64,000 nucleotides of DNA, taken from assembly GCF_002878395.1 (NCBI RefSeq), contig NC_061119.1, forward strand, positions 11,337,919-11,401,918. Direction: 5' to 3'. Positions 23,028 through 33,027 of this stretch are shown one piece after another. Each line of letters opens with the position of its first letter. Position 1 is the first letter of the stretch. The notes under the pieces were generated by a model that was not told where the DNA came from, did no database searches, and saw nothing but the letters and a program-made list of their open reading frames with translations. This stretch comes from Capsicum annuum. Lineage: Eukaryota > Streptophyta > Magnoliopsida > Solanales > Solanaceae. The translations under genes and the position numbers were made by a program.

Positions 23028-25537
23028 GAATAAAAGAAACCACACCTAACCTGAGAGTGCAATAAAAGAATAAAAAGGTAGAAATAAGGGTAGAACTAAT
23101 GAAAAATTGGTTAAGAAGTGGATCTCTAAAAGTAATGGTAGTGCCAAGGAGGCGTAGTCACTAAATCCCATATGTATCATACCATCCACCAAGCCTACAT
23201 TACAAGCCTAGTAAAGTCTTATAGTCATCCTAATCTGACTGTCCAAAAACTAGGGCAAAGAAAATAAGGGAAAGCCTATGGTATTTTGTGCACATTATTG
23301 AAACTTCCTTTTGAGTGTGAGTGTCTCATGGCCGTCCCTGCATTGACATGTATACTATATCTGAGTGACTCGGACTTCTTGATCTGAGGGTGCATGGGTT
23401 GTATTGCTAACTGTTGGTTTGATCGGGTAATGTAGTTTGTATATGTGCATGGTTGTCTGTTACTAATATATGTGATATCATGATACCTTTGTGTCATGTT
23501 GTTGTGCTTCATGGATCCACACAGTTAGTTTTGGAAAGTAAAAGTAGGAAGGAGTAATGTTTTTGAGCTTAAAAGTGAAATTGACTTCCGTAGGTACCTT
23601 AGGCTCTTCTTATTAAGAATCGTTTTTGTGTTGTTTTGTTTATGTTGCCTGAGGACATGTAAACATTCTAAATTGAGGGTGTTGATGTGTCATGGTTTCA
23701 TGGCACTTTCGACGCTTACAACGGTGAAAATATGTAAATACTTAGGCCTTCTTGTTGGATTTGATGTATGTTTTGTGTATGTTGCAGGTAAATTAGGTTG
23801 GTGGTGATATGGATCAAAAATGGATGAAAAAACTCCAGATAAAGATAAGTATGGACTGGGTAACGAGTCGTTTAGTCACCTAACGACCCGTGACCCAAGT
23901 CATGACATAAACAATGAGCAATTCTGACTTCAAGGAGTAACGTGAAGACTCACTACGACTCGTAATGAGTGACTATGAGTCGTGACATAGAATCGTTCTG
24001 AGGACATTAGCCAAAAGTACTGAAATTTGACAAGTGAGGTTCCAGTGGACACGAGTGAATCTCACAAGTCGTGACAATAGACAACGACTCGTGACGGAGA
24101 GTCATTTTAAGCATAGAGAAAAAGTACTGAAAGTTTAAAGTCACTAAAGTCATCATGAGTCCCAGCCAATGACTCGTTACAGCTCATAATGAGTCATGAC
24201 TACCGATAACAAAAGAAAGTTATGACAGCAGCTGACGAGACATTATCAGACATAACAACTCATTGTCAGAGACAAGACCAATAACGACCTATTTTTTCCT
24301 ATTTTTATTTGGTAAGGTTTCCTTTGTTATTTTGAGACTCTATAAATACCCTTTGGGTCCTTATGTAATATTTTATGTACTTTTGACATAGTTTTACACA
24401 CTTGTACTATTGTTCTTAGTTTTTGGGATTATTCAAATTGAGACTTTGGATTTTACTCTTTCATTCTTTTACAATTAATTATGTGCTTTCTTCCTCGATT
24501 TCCATGAATTGTTGTATAACTATGAGCGACTAACTTCTTAATTATAGTTGTGAGAACCCTGGCGGATTAATGAAGTAGGGGAAGTGTGAGATTCAATTAA
24601 ATCAATGTTTACACATGTATTGTGCTTTCCTTCAAGTTAATTGCTTTCTTAGTGGTGGCAACTCTAAGGACTCGCCTGTATTTGAGATCATTTTCACAAG
24701 AGAGATCGAGATCGGGAAAAAGAGTTACGACAATGATTCGAGGCTATTAACCCTCGTCTAATAGATTGAAACCCAGAAGGTGATAGCTAAATTGGGATCA
24801 AAGACAAGGGATAGTAGAGCGACACCCTGAGACTCATAAGGTAAAGGGCAAGATTTACTTACGAGTCCACAAGACAGTTGGTAATACCAAGCTTGTCAGA
24901 TTTTGTATGTGAGACGATGAGATAGTTGGGTGGAGCACGATAAACTTACAAAGTTCTGCTTCAATTGTCTACAACCAAAAGCATTCTCAATTGGTTAATT
25001 TTATTGATTACTGTAAACCCTCCATTTACTTTTCCGTACTTTGGGATACTTCAGCAAGTTTGAGATATGAGTTTGACCTATTCCCTGTGGGATTGACCCC
25101 AACCTAGTTGGGTTACTGTATTTGACATCGACCGCAGTATACTTTTTAGAGGTGTAGTTTTGGGCGACATCACTATGTTGGATTTCAGAGACAGGGTGAG
25201 CTCTTGGAGTCGGAGTTGTTCATTTTCTTCTATCTTATTTATGTCTAGTCTTTCGCTTGGAGACGGATTGTATTAACTGCTTTAGAACTTGAGTTGTAAT
25301 TATAGTAGCTCTTGCACTGGCTTTACCAGGTCATAGGACGGTTACCTATGCTGTGGTTATCTTTTTGACTATCTCTATTGCGTTCTTTATTTATAAGTTG
25401 CAATTATCTATTTTTTGCCTCTTTTCGGGCATTTTTCACAAAGTTAACCCATTGTATTTAGCTCCGAGTTACGGTTCGGCTTACCTAATAGCAGAATAAA
25501 GTATGTGCCATCATGACTCATAAATCGAGTCATGACA

Positions 25538-25689
25538 CCAGTGGTCGGTATGGCCATTGATAACGTTGTGTGATATCAAATTTAGGGTTTAGGCATGATA
25601 TCAATTCATAGGCTAACCCAAAATCCTGACACTCTTTCTTCCATTCATTATGCTTCCATGTATGTATCTTCCATTTTTTCTTGACACAC
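25538..25689. other. Short unique spacer
   Basis: Sequence after the right end of the large Ty3 element, with no similarity to anything else in the window and no ORF. It is the first candidate for non-repetitive flanking DNA on this side. Confidence 0.4.
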
Positions 25690-26361
25690 ACATATCTAAT
25701 ACACTCTATTGTATATTTAAGTGTGCATTACTAATACCACCATTTTTATGTATTAGTAATGCAAAAGATCTCAATACATGCATTAACTTAGTAAATGACA
25801 GAATTACCCCTTAAATTCTTCTTCGATCTTCTACCTTGCTTTATCTAAGCTTACTTTTCTTATTTTTCTAATTTCTTTCCTCTTTTAGGAAAGCTTTTTT
25901 CAATTTCATAGTCTGTCCTTTTATATTTCATTAACCAGACGCAGAGTTATGGACATGGAGCGTTGGGACCTCTTTAAGAAAACTCTCAACTATATCGACC
26001 AACAATCCACGGGGAGGGTGAGAGAAAAACACGAGTATTAAACTGAAAATTCCAAATAATAAAAGGGGTTCGAAATCAAAGTGGAATTGGGTTATTCTTT
26101 GCTACAACAGCAATTGTTGTTGTCTACTTCCTTCTACGTTTGAAAAGAAAGTGTACAAAACTAAAAGGATATTTTTGTAAGTAAATATTATTTTATAAAA
26201 ATTATATTTTTTATTATTTTTAATACATCGAATTAAATAATGAGTAAAAAATATTAACAGCATAACTAATATCAACATAATTAATATAAGCATTACTAAT
26301 GCATACATTACTAATACAATATATTCAATACTATTTTTATACACTCCACTAAACAACTCCT
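25690..26361. mobile_element. Non-autonomous TIR element related to 57981-58900
   Basis: The right end reads TATACACTCCACTAAACAACTCCTA, whose complement resembles the terminal inverted repeat of the better-preserved copy at 57981-58900 (GGTCRTTTGGTASAGTGTAT). The two share internal blocks: CATTACTAATACA runs near both ends, AAATGACAGAATTACCCCTTAAA against AAATGACATTATTCCCCCTTAAA, and ATAACTAATATCARCAT near the right end. The left end is degraded (TAATACACTCTATT near 25699). About 0.67 kb, no transposase. Superfamily uncertain; a hAT- or PIF-like MITE is possible. Confidence 0.65.
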
Positions 26362-26689
26362 AAGTTTGTTATTGTTATTGTTGTCGACAAGTAAAATTGA
26401 ATAACTATATTTTGTAATACTCAAAATTGGAGGAAGGAAATAATTTTGTTAATTGAAAATATCTTCTCCCAAAATGACTGCGGTTTTATAATTGGACCAA
26501 AAGGGACAGAGAATTAAGCATTTCAACTTTCCTAATTAAAAAATAAAGCTGGTTGAGAAATAATGCAAATTTATTGTTACATCGGAAAATATATGACTAA
26601 TAAGTAATAATGATGATGAAATGAAGAAATGAAAAGATATGAAATCGAGAAAGAAAACAGAAGTAGTATACTTTATTTCACTAATCTAT

Positions 26690-27895
26690 TTATATCTATA
26701 TCTATACTATATTAAAAATATGAAGGCCTTAAAAATATTACGTGAATTTTTTTTATCTTTTATTAAAAGCCTTCTCTTTAGACAAAATCATCTTTTTACT
26801 ATTTTCTTCAAAATATTATTTAATCGATATCTATATCTATACCTATAATCTATATGTATAATCTATAATCTATAAGCTATAATCTATAATCTATAATCTA
26901 TCAAAAGTGTGAACCCTTAGAAAAGTGATTTGAACTTTTTGTTGAAAACTTTCCTTTAGACAAAACCTGTTTTTTCACTATTTTCTATAATTTATTATTT
27001 AATTATTTATATTATATTAACTAGACTCCTAAAATATATGGAACTCCTAAAATATATGGAAGGAAAATCAATTAATATTTTCCTTTGTACTGATCAATTA
27101 GAAAAATATTCCTAAAATAGGATAGAAAAATATTCCTAAAATAGGATTTTATTAAGGAAATACTTCTATAGATATTGAGAAGCATGTTAAACTAAAGAAG
27201 AATAATCTAACTTGATTCGATTGTATGTCTAGATTGGTGGATACTTAATTTTCTAATCCTCAACTTCTTCACGATTTTTGTCAACATAATAGAATTCAAC
27301 GTGTGTGCGTATATCTTCTTTGTTTTCATTCAAGACATTCTTTAGAATTATTTTTATCAAAATTGAAGTTTTGCGATCACTATTGTATTATTTTGTAGTA
27401 GTTTACAGGTTGTAAATGAATTTACAGGTGGTAAATGAATGTCGGTCGGTTTTAAGGAATTTTTTTTTATAAAGATTAAGTTTAATTGTATTATTTTTAT
27501 ATCTCTATTTTGAGAATTTTTTTTGTGTAAATGTTAAGTTTAGTTGTATTATTTTGATAGCTCTATTATCGTATTATTTTGTTATAGTTTACAGGTGGTA
27601 GATGAGTCTCAGATGACTTTGAGAAAATTTTTGTGTAAAGGTTAGATTTAATTATATTGTTTTGATGTCTCTATCATCGTATTGTTTTGTTGCAGCTTAT
27701 AGATGGTAGATGAATGTCGATCAGCTTTGATAATTTTTTTGTGGTAAAGGTTAGGTTTAATTAATTAAATTCTTCAAAAGATGTTGAATTTAATTATTGT
27801 ATTCATCTTTATTATTTAAACAAATATCCTATTTAGTGTAACATTTGATTTCAATAAAATGAGGTACACACGCGAGGCGTGTGCACCTAAATTAG
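26690..27895 (+). mobile_element. Helitron-like element
   Basis: The left part starts TCTATACTATATTAAAAATATGAAGG-like (26698 on; only the first 20 bases are diagnostic), repeated in variant form at 26820-26910. The right end carries a short hairpin at 27864-27886 (GTACACACGC, loop GAG, GCGTGTGCAC; one mismatch) followed by CTAAATTAGT, similar to the hairpin plus CTRRT end of plant Helitrons, though the last five bases are TTAGT. No inverted terminal repeats or target duplication. No Rep/helicase ORF, so non-autonomous. The same 5' motif (ATATTAAAAGTGTGAAGG) recurs at 54275 and 55025. Confidence 0.55.
27380..27760 (+). repeat. Three imperfect tandem units of about 110 bp
   Basis: Each unit has GTATTRTTTTGTTRYAGYTTAYAGR followed by TGGTARATGARTGTC and then TTTTTTGTGTAAAGGTTARGTTTAATT. 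Units begin near 27385, 27572 and 27681. Related units occur at 56190-56260, 57660-57730, 57760-57840 and 57895-57945, so the same repeat family lies in both halves of the window. Confidence 0.7.
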
Positions 27896-28348
27896 TCATT
27901 TATACAATATTGACTCCTAATATGGGAGACTCCTAGAATATAAAGAATAAGGATTTAAATATATGGTAAAAGGAGGAAAAATACATTAAAAAAGATTATT
28001 CTATGTGACAAGTGAGAAATTGTCTAAAATATATGTATGAAAATTTTTGAGAAAATAAGGAGTGCTAAATATATGGTAAGAAAAGAAAAGAAGGACTCTT
28101 AAAAATTAAAAGAGAAATTTTTTTTCAGGTATAATATTTGATTCCTATATAAACAAATTTCAATTTCTTTATTATTTTCCGTATTTTTAGAAAAAAATAT
28201 TTCCAACAATTAGCAAAAAGGATACTTTACTTAAACAAGTAAACTTTGTGCATGGACTTTTAATACTAAACAAACTTCAATTTTCTAAACATATAATACC
28301 TACAATATTGTGGACCGTATTTTTTTTTTAAAAAAAAAAGGAATTTCT
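27896..28348. other. AT-rich DNA, no gene seen
   Basis: Contains fragments (ACTCCTAGAATATAAAG, ATATATGGTAARAAAAG) like those at 27010-27060 and 54420-54560, so probably more Helitron-family or related repeat DNA. A TATATAAAC at 28145 and a T/A homopolymer block at 28321-28339 precede the pararetrovirus. I cannot tell whether any of it is viral leader. Confidence 0.45.
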
Positions 28349-28467
28349 AAACAGAAATAACTATATTTTCAATAAATAAAATAGAAATAATTAAGAAAAA
28401 ATTAGAACAATTATATAGTGAAGATCCATTAAAAGGATGGGAAAAATATAAAACTACTATAAAAATT
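28349..28467 (+). pseudogene. 119-bp copy of the pararetrovirus RT ORF N-terminal region
   Basis: This stretch matches the complement of about 32007-32125 with one or very few differences, and encodes IEIIKKKLEQLYSEDPLKGW as in the large RT ORF (residues about 72-112). It is in opposite orientation to that ORF and out of its normal place: it sits directly before a leader-like segment and primer site. It ends at a sharp boundary at 28467. It shows that the virus DNA was rearranged before, during or after integration. Confidence 0.9.
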
Positions 28468-28515
28468 ACCTAATGAATCTATAACATACGTCAGATATCC
28501 GCACCCCCCTACAAT

Positions 28516-28528
28516 TGGTATCAGAGCC
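28516..28528 (+). promoter_or_regulatory. Pararetrovirus minus-strand primer site (tRNA-iMet)
   Basis: TGGTATCAGAGCC matches exactly the complement of the 3' end of plant initiator-Met tRNA. Caulimovirids start minus-strand DNA synthesis at such a site, just before the first ORF; here the first ORF begins 129 bp downstream. It marks the conventional origin of the viral map. Confidence 0.9.
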
Positions 28529-28656
28529 CAGTAATTCAAAAAAATACGGAAGTGAGACATATGATAGAGTTATTAGAAGTTATTCATATGATAGAGTTAT
28601 TAGAAGTTATTAGATTTAGAGTTATTAGAATTTACCTATAAATTATTAAATTAATT

Positions 28657-28914
28657 ATGCGAAGACCATTTAAAAATAGAGAAGCTTTTAGAAAAATCAA
28701 AGAATCTTTAATTAGTAATTATTCAAAATATATAAGTCTAAATAAAACAAAAGAAAACCCACAAAGATTAGCCTACTTAATTACATCAATATCTAGTATT
28801 GAATCAAAATTAATAATCCATTTAAAATCTAGAAGAATGAAACACATACTACCTAATTATGATAAAATTAGATTTAGATATCCGCCAAGATATTATAAAT
28901 ATAATTTAAAATGA
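28657..28914 (+). CDS. Pararetrovirus small ORF 1
   Basis: An intact 85-codon frame rich in Lys, Arg and Ile (starts MRRPFKNREAFRKIKESL), AT-rich like the rest of the viral DNA. It is the first ORF after the primer site. Its stop TGA overlaps the next ATG as ATGA at 28911-28914, the coupling seen between early ORFs in many caulimovirids. I do not recognise a domain. Solendovirus and badnavirus genomes carry comparable small first proteins of poorly known role, so a viral accessory protein is the likely reading. Confidence 0.65.
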   Translation: MRRPFKNREAFRKIKESLISNYSKYISLNKTKENPQRLAYLITSISSIESKLIIHLKSRRMKHILPNYDKIRFRYPPRYYKYNLK

Positions 28915-29108
28915 ATATAGTACAACAATACAAAGAATTAAAATAAATTATTTCTGAAAAACGTAAAGAATTAAAAATAAGAATAAAAAGACTACATTAT
29001 AATATATTCGCCGGAGTTAGTAAAAACTCAATAGATACACAAAAAGATGAAATATCAAAATTAGAATCACAAATAGATAGTTTAGAATATATATATATAT
29101 CAACATGA
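28911..29108 (+). pseudogene. Pararetrovirus small ORF 2, one premature stop
   Basis: Begins ATG inside the ATGA overlap with ORF 1. The frame has one in-frame TAA at 28944-28946, after MNIVQQYKELK, and then stays open to a TGA at 29106-29108. The second part (KLESQIDSLEY) has coiled-coil-like spacing of Leu and Ile. Length would be about 65 codons. It ends 15 bp before the coat-protein ORF. Function not recognised; the ORF spacing suggests a polycistronic viral RNA. Confidence 0.55.
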
Positions 29109-29123
29109 ACTATTCACAATAAA

Positions 29124-29750
29124 ATGAACAAAGAAGAATTTATAATAGATGAAAAAATATATGAAAACCACGAAGGATCAAAAATAAAAATAGTATTTTC
29201 TAATCTAGGAAGAAGATATAAGAAAATAGGTGAACATTTATATCTAATGTTAGAAAAAGAAGAATTAAAATTAGAAGATAAATTGACAGCAATGGTAAGA
29301 ATAGAAAAAGAAAATGAAGAGATAGATAGGAAAAAGGAAATAGAAAAAATAAAACAACAAACTACGGAAGAAATACGAAAAATAGAAGAAACTAAAAATA
29401 ATAGGATTGCTAAATTAGAAAAAGAACTACAAATGTTAAAAGAACTGTATGAACAAAGGCAAAAAGAAAAAGAAGAAAAAGATAGAGAACAAAAATTACT
29501 GAACGAGATAAATCAATTTAAGGAAAAATTGGAAATAAAAAATAAAGAATTAGAAATAAATAATATAGATGTTGAAGAGACAGAGACAGATAATTATGAT
29601 TCCGAAGATAGTGAAACATATACAGAAATATTAACAAATACAAAAAATTACAAAAAATTTAGAAATCAATGAAAAACAAAAAGAAATTAATGAGGAAAAC
29701 TTAGAAAGTACCCACACAGAAATAAATACTCTTGATAAATCATTTGATGA
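29124..29750 (+). pseudogene. Pararetrovirus coat-protein ORF, N-terminal coiled-coil part
   Basis: Open for 182 codons from ATG 29124, with a long Glu/Lys-rich heptad-like region (about residues 60-145) and then an acidic tail (DVEETETDNYDSEDSETYTE). A stop follows at 29670-29672, but in the +1 frame similar acidic/coiled-coil sequence continues (NLEINEKQKEINEENLES, then NTLDKSFDD) to about 29750, so a one-base shift near 29640-29655 interrupts it. Acidic, coiled-coil N-termini before a capsid core are usual in caulimovirids. The capsid core itself is not here but on the opposite strand (33851-34840), so this ORF is cut by the inversion junction. Confidence 0.7.
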
Positions 29751-30748
29751 TCTCTCGAATAATAGCTCCATATTGGGTTTCCATTAGTATAATTATTTGC
29801 TAGTTCTTGGATAATCGTAGCTAGTCCAAGAAGTCGTTTGTTTGCGTAGAAGTCGGGTATCTCAATTCTGGGTATCTCTGGTTGTTGTGTAATATCTTCT
29901 GGTATGATCATATCTCTAGTTAGTCCTATCTTTACAACTTGTATAACTGGTTTTATTTCATCATATAGTATCTCTGCCGGTGCAGTATAACACTTTATAT
30001 AAAATAAATTTCCTTTCGTTATCCTTTTGTAGGTGGTGAATATCTTGTATAATTCTTTCATAGCTGTTAATTCTTCTCCGTCTTGGGTATATATGGTGTT
30101 TAATAGTCCATAGTCAAAACAGGTTTTTACTAGGCTTGGGTTAGTTTTGGGTAGTGCAATTAGTTTGTTATATCCTTGTAATTTTTGGGTTATATAGTTG
30201 GTGTTTGGTTCTTTGATGTTTGTAGCTCTGGGGTTATGGTTTAGAAAAGTTTGTACTCTGTAGATATTTTCTATGTATTTGTGGGCGGTGTAGTTGTAAA
30301 CTTTTTTATCTTGGTTTAGGCTATCTCGGTATGTGCTAACTTGTGGGGGTATAAACAAGTGGTCCTTTGGTGTTTTTGGTGTAAATGGTTTTTCAAATAT
30401 TTTATTCATATTCATATTCTGGTATCTTGGTCGATTAACTCCTTTGCATGTACCTGCAAAAGTAGATTGATAAATGTTATGGGTTTTATGGAGTGTCCCA
30501 ACGTCTCCTTCTAGCTCTGGAACTTTAATGTCTTCCGATCGACATAGCTCTGCACACTGCTGAGTTAGCTGATTTGTAGCTATAGACTTCAGTTTATCTT
30601 CATTAGTCTTTAGCTTTTCTATCTCATTACTCATACTGTCCACTTTCATTGAAAGCGTAGTTAGGGTGTTAAGTATTTTTTCTAGAGTATCTTCTTCTAT
30701 TATTTCAGTCTGTGTAGCTTTGTCTTGATATGTAATCTGCAATAACAT
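29687..30748 (-). pseudogene. Pararetrovirus transactivator/inclusion-body-like protein, C-terminus lost
   Basis: The last viral ORF of the minus-strand block. It starts at ATG 30748, 44 bases before the end of the RT ORF and in a different frame, and is open for 353 codons. The position after RT-RNase H and the content (N-terminal coiled coil ILNTLTTLSMKVDSMSNEIE; central VYNYTAHKYIENIYRVQTFL) fit the transactivator/inclusion protein of solendo-, cavemo- and caulimoviruses, which lets ribosomes reinitiate on polycistronic viral RNA. Typical proteins of this family are longer; the last residues here run across the junction near 29750 into the complement of the opposite block, so the natural C-terminus is missing. 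Confidence 0.68.
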
Positions 30749-32339
30749 TTTTGTTAGTACTGATCACTTCAATTGTAAATGTGAAATTTAATATATTCAA
30801 AACTAGTCTCCGAATCTCTTTTGTTGTAACTGAATTTTGTATTTTCTTTGTTAACCACCAGCGTACCTGTGTATTATCTGTTCGTACAATAAATTTGTTA
30901 TATACAATATATGGCTCAAATGCTAACAAACATTTATATAATGAACATAATTTTTTCCTATTTATTTCCCATTTTATTTCTGTCTCGTTGAACGTACCTG
31001 AGTAGTATCTACAATGGTGTTCTATTTTTTCTGCTTCATATCGATATTTAAGTACTCCTCCGTAACTATATTCACTAGCATCTGCTTCTACTATATATAT
31101 AAATTTTCTATTTTCATCTGGAAATTGTAATTTTGGTAATTCTTTACAAAGAAATTTTATTTTTTGAACTTGTTTTTTATCTTCTTCATTATAGTTATAT
31201 TCTACATCCTTTTTTAATTTTTTCTGTAGTGGTTTTAAAGTTTCGGCTAATTTTGGAATATATTCTCTTACTTGGTTTACTAATCCTAAAAATGATTGTA
31301 ATTTCTTTTTTGTATCTAATTCTTCTTTCGAATTTATTATTTTTTGTACTATATGTTGTTGCATTTTTACTCCACTTTTATCTATTTGTATTCCTAAAAA
31401 TTCTTTCTGATTTTTCTTTTCGCTTAGACTTATTCCCGATTTTTCTATTATATCTGTAAACTGTTCTAATAATTCTAAATGTTCTTCTCTGGTTTTTGTA
31501 TAGAATAATATATCATCTATGTATACTATGCAATTAGATAATTGTTTAAAATAATTATCCATAAAATGTTGATATCTACCTGGTGCATTTTTATATCCAA
31601 ATGGTAATACGTTCCATTCATAAAATCCTTGTGGTACCGTAAATGCGGTTAATTCTTTAGATTCTTCTTCTAGCTTTAGGTGGTAAAATCCTGATTTACA
31701 ATCGAATTTGCTAAAATAATTATATCCTTGTATTTGTCTTATTTTTAATATCTTATTTGGTATTGGATAATTATATGTTATAGTTTTTGCATTTAAATTT
31801 CTATAGTCAATAACCATCCTACTTTTTCCTCTTTTTTGTTCACTATGTTTATTTACTATAAATGCTGGACTATTATGTTTACTATTACTTTTTTGTATAT
31901 ATTGTTTTTCTAATAATTCATCTATGTGCATTTTAAATTCTTTTAAATCGTCAAAAATATATGTTAATGGTTTTTGTGTTATTATGCTATTTTTATCTAT
32001 TAATTCAATTTTTATAGTAGTTTTATGTTTTTCCCATCCTTTTAATGGATCTTCACTATATAATTGTTCTAATTTTTTCTTAATTATTTCTATTTTATTT
32101 ATTGAAAATATAGTTATTTCTGTTTTATTTATCGAAAATACTACTAGTTCTATTGTATCTTCAGTATTTTTTATATTTTCTAACTTTTGTGTAATTTTTT
32201 CACTTCCTTTTATCCAATCAGTTTTCTTTCTTATTTTATTATTAACTCTTTTTGCTCTTACTTTCTGTTTACGTGGAGTTGTAAACCACCAGTCTGTTTT
32301 GGTTATTATATGTGGGTATAATTTATCTAAGAATGGCAT
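30705..32339 (-). CDS. Pararetrovirus reverse transcriptase-RNase H (open)
   Basis: 544 open codons from the first Met after a stop at 32406; the frame is shared with the protease segment upstream, so 32339 is not the true start. RT motifs: SRMVIDYRNLNAKT (about residue 173), FSKFDCKSGFYHLKL (209), VPQGFYEWNVLPFGYKNAPG (235) and the catalytic YIDDIL (273). RNase H: YIVEADASEYSYGGVL (415) and VRTDNTQVRWWL (485). All RT catalytic Asp are present. No integrase follows, which, with the absence of LTRs, marks a caulimovirid and not a retrotransposon. The uninterrupted length suggests relatively recent integration. Confidence 0.93.
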   Translation of the reverse strand: MPFLDKLYPHIITKTDWWFTTPRKQKVRAKRVNNKIRKKTDWIKGSEKITQKLENIKNTEDTIELVVFSINKTEITIFSINKIEIIKKKLEQLYSEDPLKGWEKHKTTIKIELIDKNSIITQKPLTYIFDDLKEFKMHIDELLEKQYIQKSNSKHNSPAFIVNKHSEQKRGKSRMVIDYRNLNAKTITYNYPIPNKILKIRQIQGYNYFSKFDCKSGFYHLKLEEESKELTAFTVPQGFYEWNVLPFGYKNAPGRYQHFMDNYFKQLSNCIVYIDDILFYTKTREEHLELLEQFTDIIEKSGISLSEKKNQKEFLGIQIDKSGVKMQQHIVQKIINSKEELDTKKKLQSFLGLVNQVREYIPKLAETLKPLQKKLKKDVEYNYNEEDKKQVQKIKFLCKELPKLQFPDENRKFIYIVEADASEYSYGGVLKYRYEAEKIEHHCRYYSGTFNETEIKWEINRKKLCSLYKCLLAFEPYIVYNKFIVRTDNTQVRWWLTKKIQNSVTTKEIRRLVLNILNFTFTIEVISTNKNVIADYISRQSYTD

Positions 32340-32403
32340 TCCTAAAAGTATATCTTTTAATGTTAGTTCATAATTATAAATTTCTTCTATTGTTAATATC
32401 TTA

Positions 32404-32624
32404 TCTCATACTTGTATTTTTACATTTCTAGCTTTATAAGTAATTAAGCTTCCTTCATTATTAAATCCTTTAACTATTATTGGTGTTTTTAATTTATCCC
32501 ATTTACTTTCTGGTAAGCAATTATATCTACATAAATTAGCTTCTGCTCCTGTATCTATCATAGGCGTATAATATCTACTGTAATATCCCTCTACTACTAT
32601 CTTCATCAATACATATATCTTCAT
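32404..32624 (-). pseudogene. Second retropepsin domain of the viral polyprotein (DTG intact)
   Basis: Reads YYTPMIDTGAEANLCRYNCL, with the aspartic-protease triplet D-T-G intact, and after one in-frame TGA (32406-32408) continues in the same frame with LTLKDILLGMPFLDKLYPH, the usual second half of the fold leading into RT. This protease would release the viral proteins. It lies immediately before RT, the standard place. The only damage in this segment is that stop codon; a one-base frame change near 32624-32640 separates it from the domain upstream. Confidence 0.82.
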
Positions 32625-32625
32625 T

Positions 32626-33027
32626 TCATGTTAAGGCTCTTTTTAAGAATAACTTTTCTTTGTTATATGTTAAGGTTAATTGTGTATGTTTTATATTATA
32701 TGGTTTTACTTGTTCTAACCATTTTATTCCTAATATTATATCTGTTTTTTGCATTTCTTCCTTTACTTCGAATTCAATTTTTATTTTTCTAACTCCTATT
32801 ATTATTTCTTTTTCTGCTATATTTTTACTATTTATTAAACTTCTTGGTAGATCTGGGCACATATCATTATCAGTCTTTATTTCTTCATTTTTTACTAGAT
32901 ATTTTGCTATATAATTTTCTTCTTGTCCTGTATTCAAAAGTATTAGATATTCTTTTTCATTTATTTTTCCTGTTATATAATATTGGTTTAAATTACTTAT
33001 TGAATTTGTTTCATAACTTGTTCTTTT
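32626..33027 (-). pseudogene. First retropepsin-like domain of the viral polyprotein (NTG)
   Basis: In the same frame as the movement protein after its stop, the complement reads YYITGKINEKEYLILLNTGQ, then EENYIAKY and, about 75 residues on, DIILGIKWLEQVKPYNIKHT. This is the two-part layout of a retropepsin (hydrophobic-D-T-G ... I-L-G), but the catalytic Asp is Asn (codon AAT, one transition from GAT). It ends at a stop at 32626, just before the DTG domain. It may be an inactive companion domain or a domain whose Asp was lost by mutation. Confidence 0.65.

Larger units (their letters stand above)
18737..25172 (+). mobile_element. Two-LTR retrotransposon lacking pol (LARD-like), inserted in the 3' LTR
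   Basis: Direct repeats 18737-20248 (1512 bp) and 23683-25172 (1490 bp) both start TGATGTGYCATGG and end ...TTGGGCRAYATCA, clearly a pair of LTRs. The internal region is about 3.4 kb and shows no protease, RT or integrase. After the left LTR the sequence AAATTTTTG recalls the start of the Athila/Tat primer-site block but then diverges. A G-rich tract just before the right LTR (TTGAGGGTGT) may be the polypurine primer. Target duplications are degraded (TTGTG on the left, CTATG on the right; 3 of 5 match). The LTRs differ by many substitutions, so it is old. Confidence 0.85.
16943..25537 (+). mobile_element. Right (3') LTR of the large Ty3/gypsy element, split by an LTR element at 18737-25172
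   Basis: The pieces 16943-18736 and 25173-25537 form one LTR of about 2.1 kb. The part from 17705 pairs with the left LTR at 3350-4146, 7062-7342 and 10859-11153, and it lacks the two solo LTR insertions found there, giving the empty sites. It ends at ...GAGTCATGACA (25537). The U3 part (16943-17700) is absent from the left copy. A TATAAATA box lies at 16995-17002 after a GC-rich GCGATCGCGAGG stretch. No primer site follows its end, as expected for a 3' LTR. Confidence 0.82.

Noticed and set aside
22817..23062. 81-codon Phe-rich minus-strand frame
   Set aside because: Created by the 28-base poly(A) tract and surrounding purine-rich DNA.
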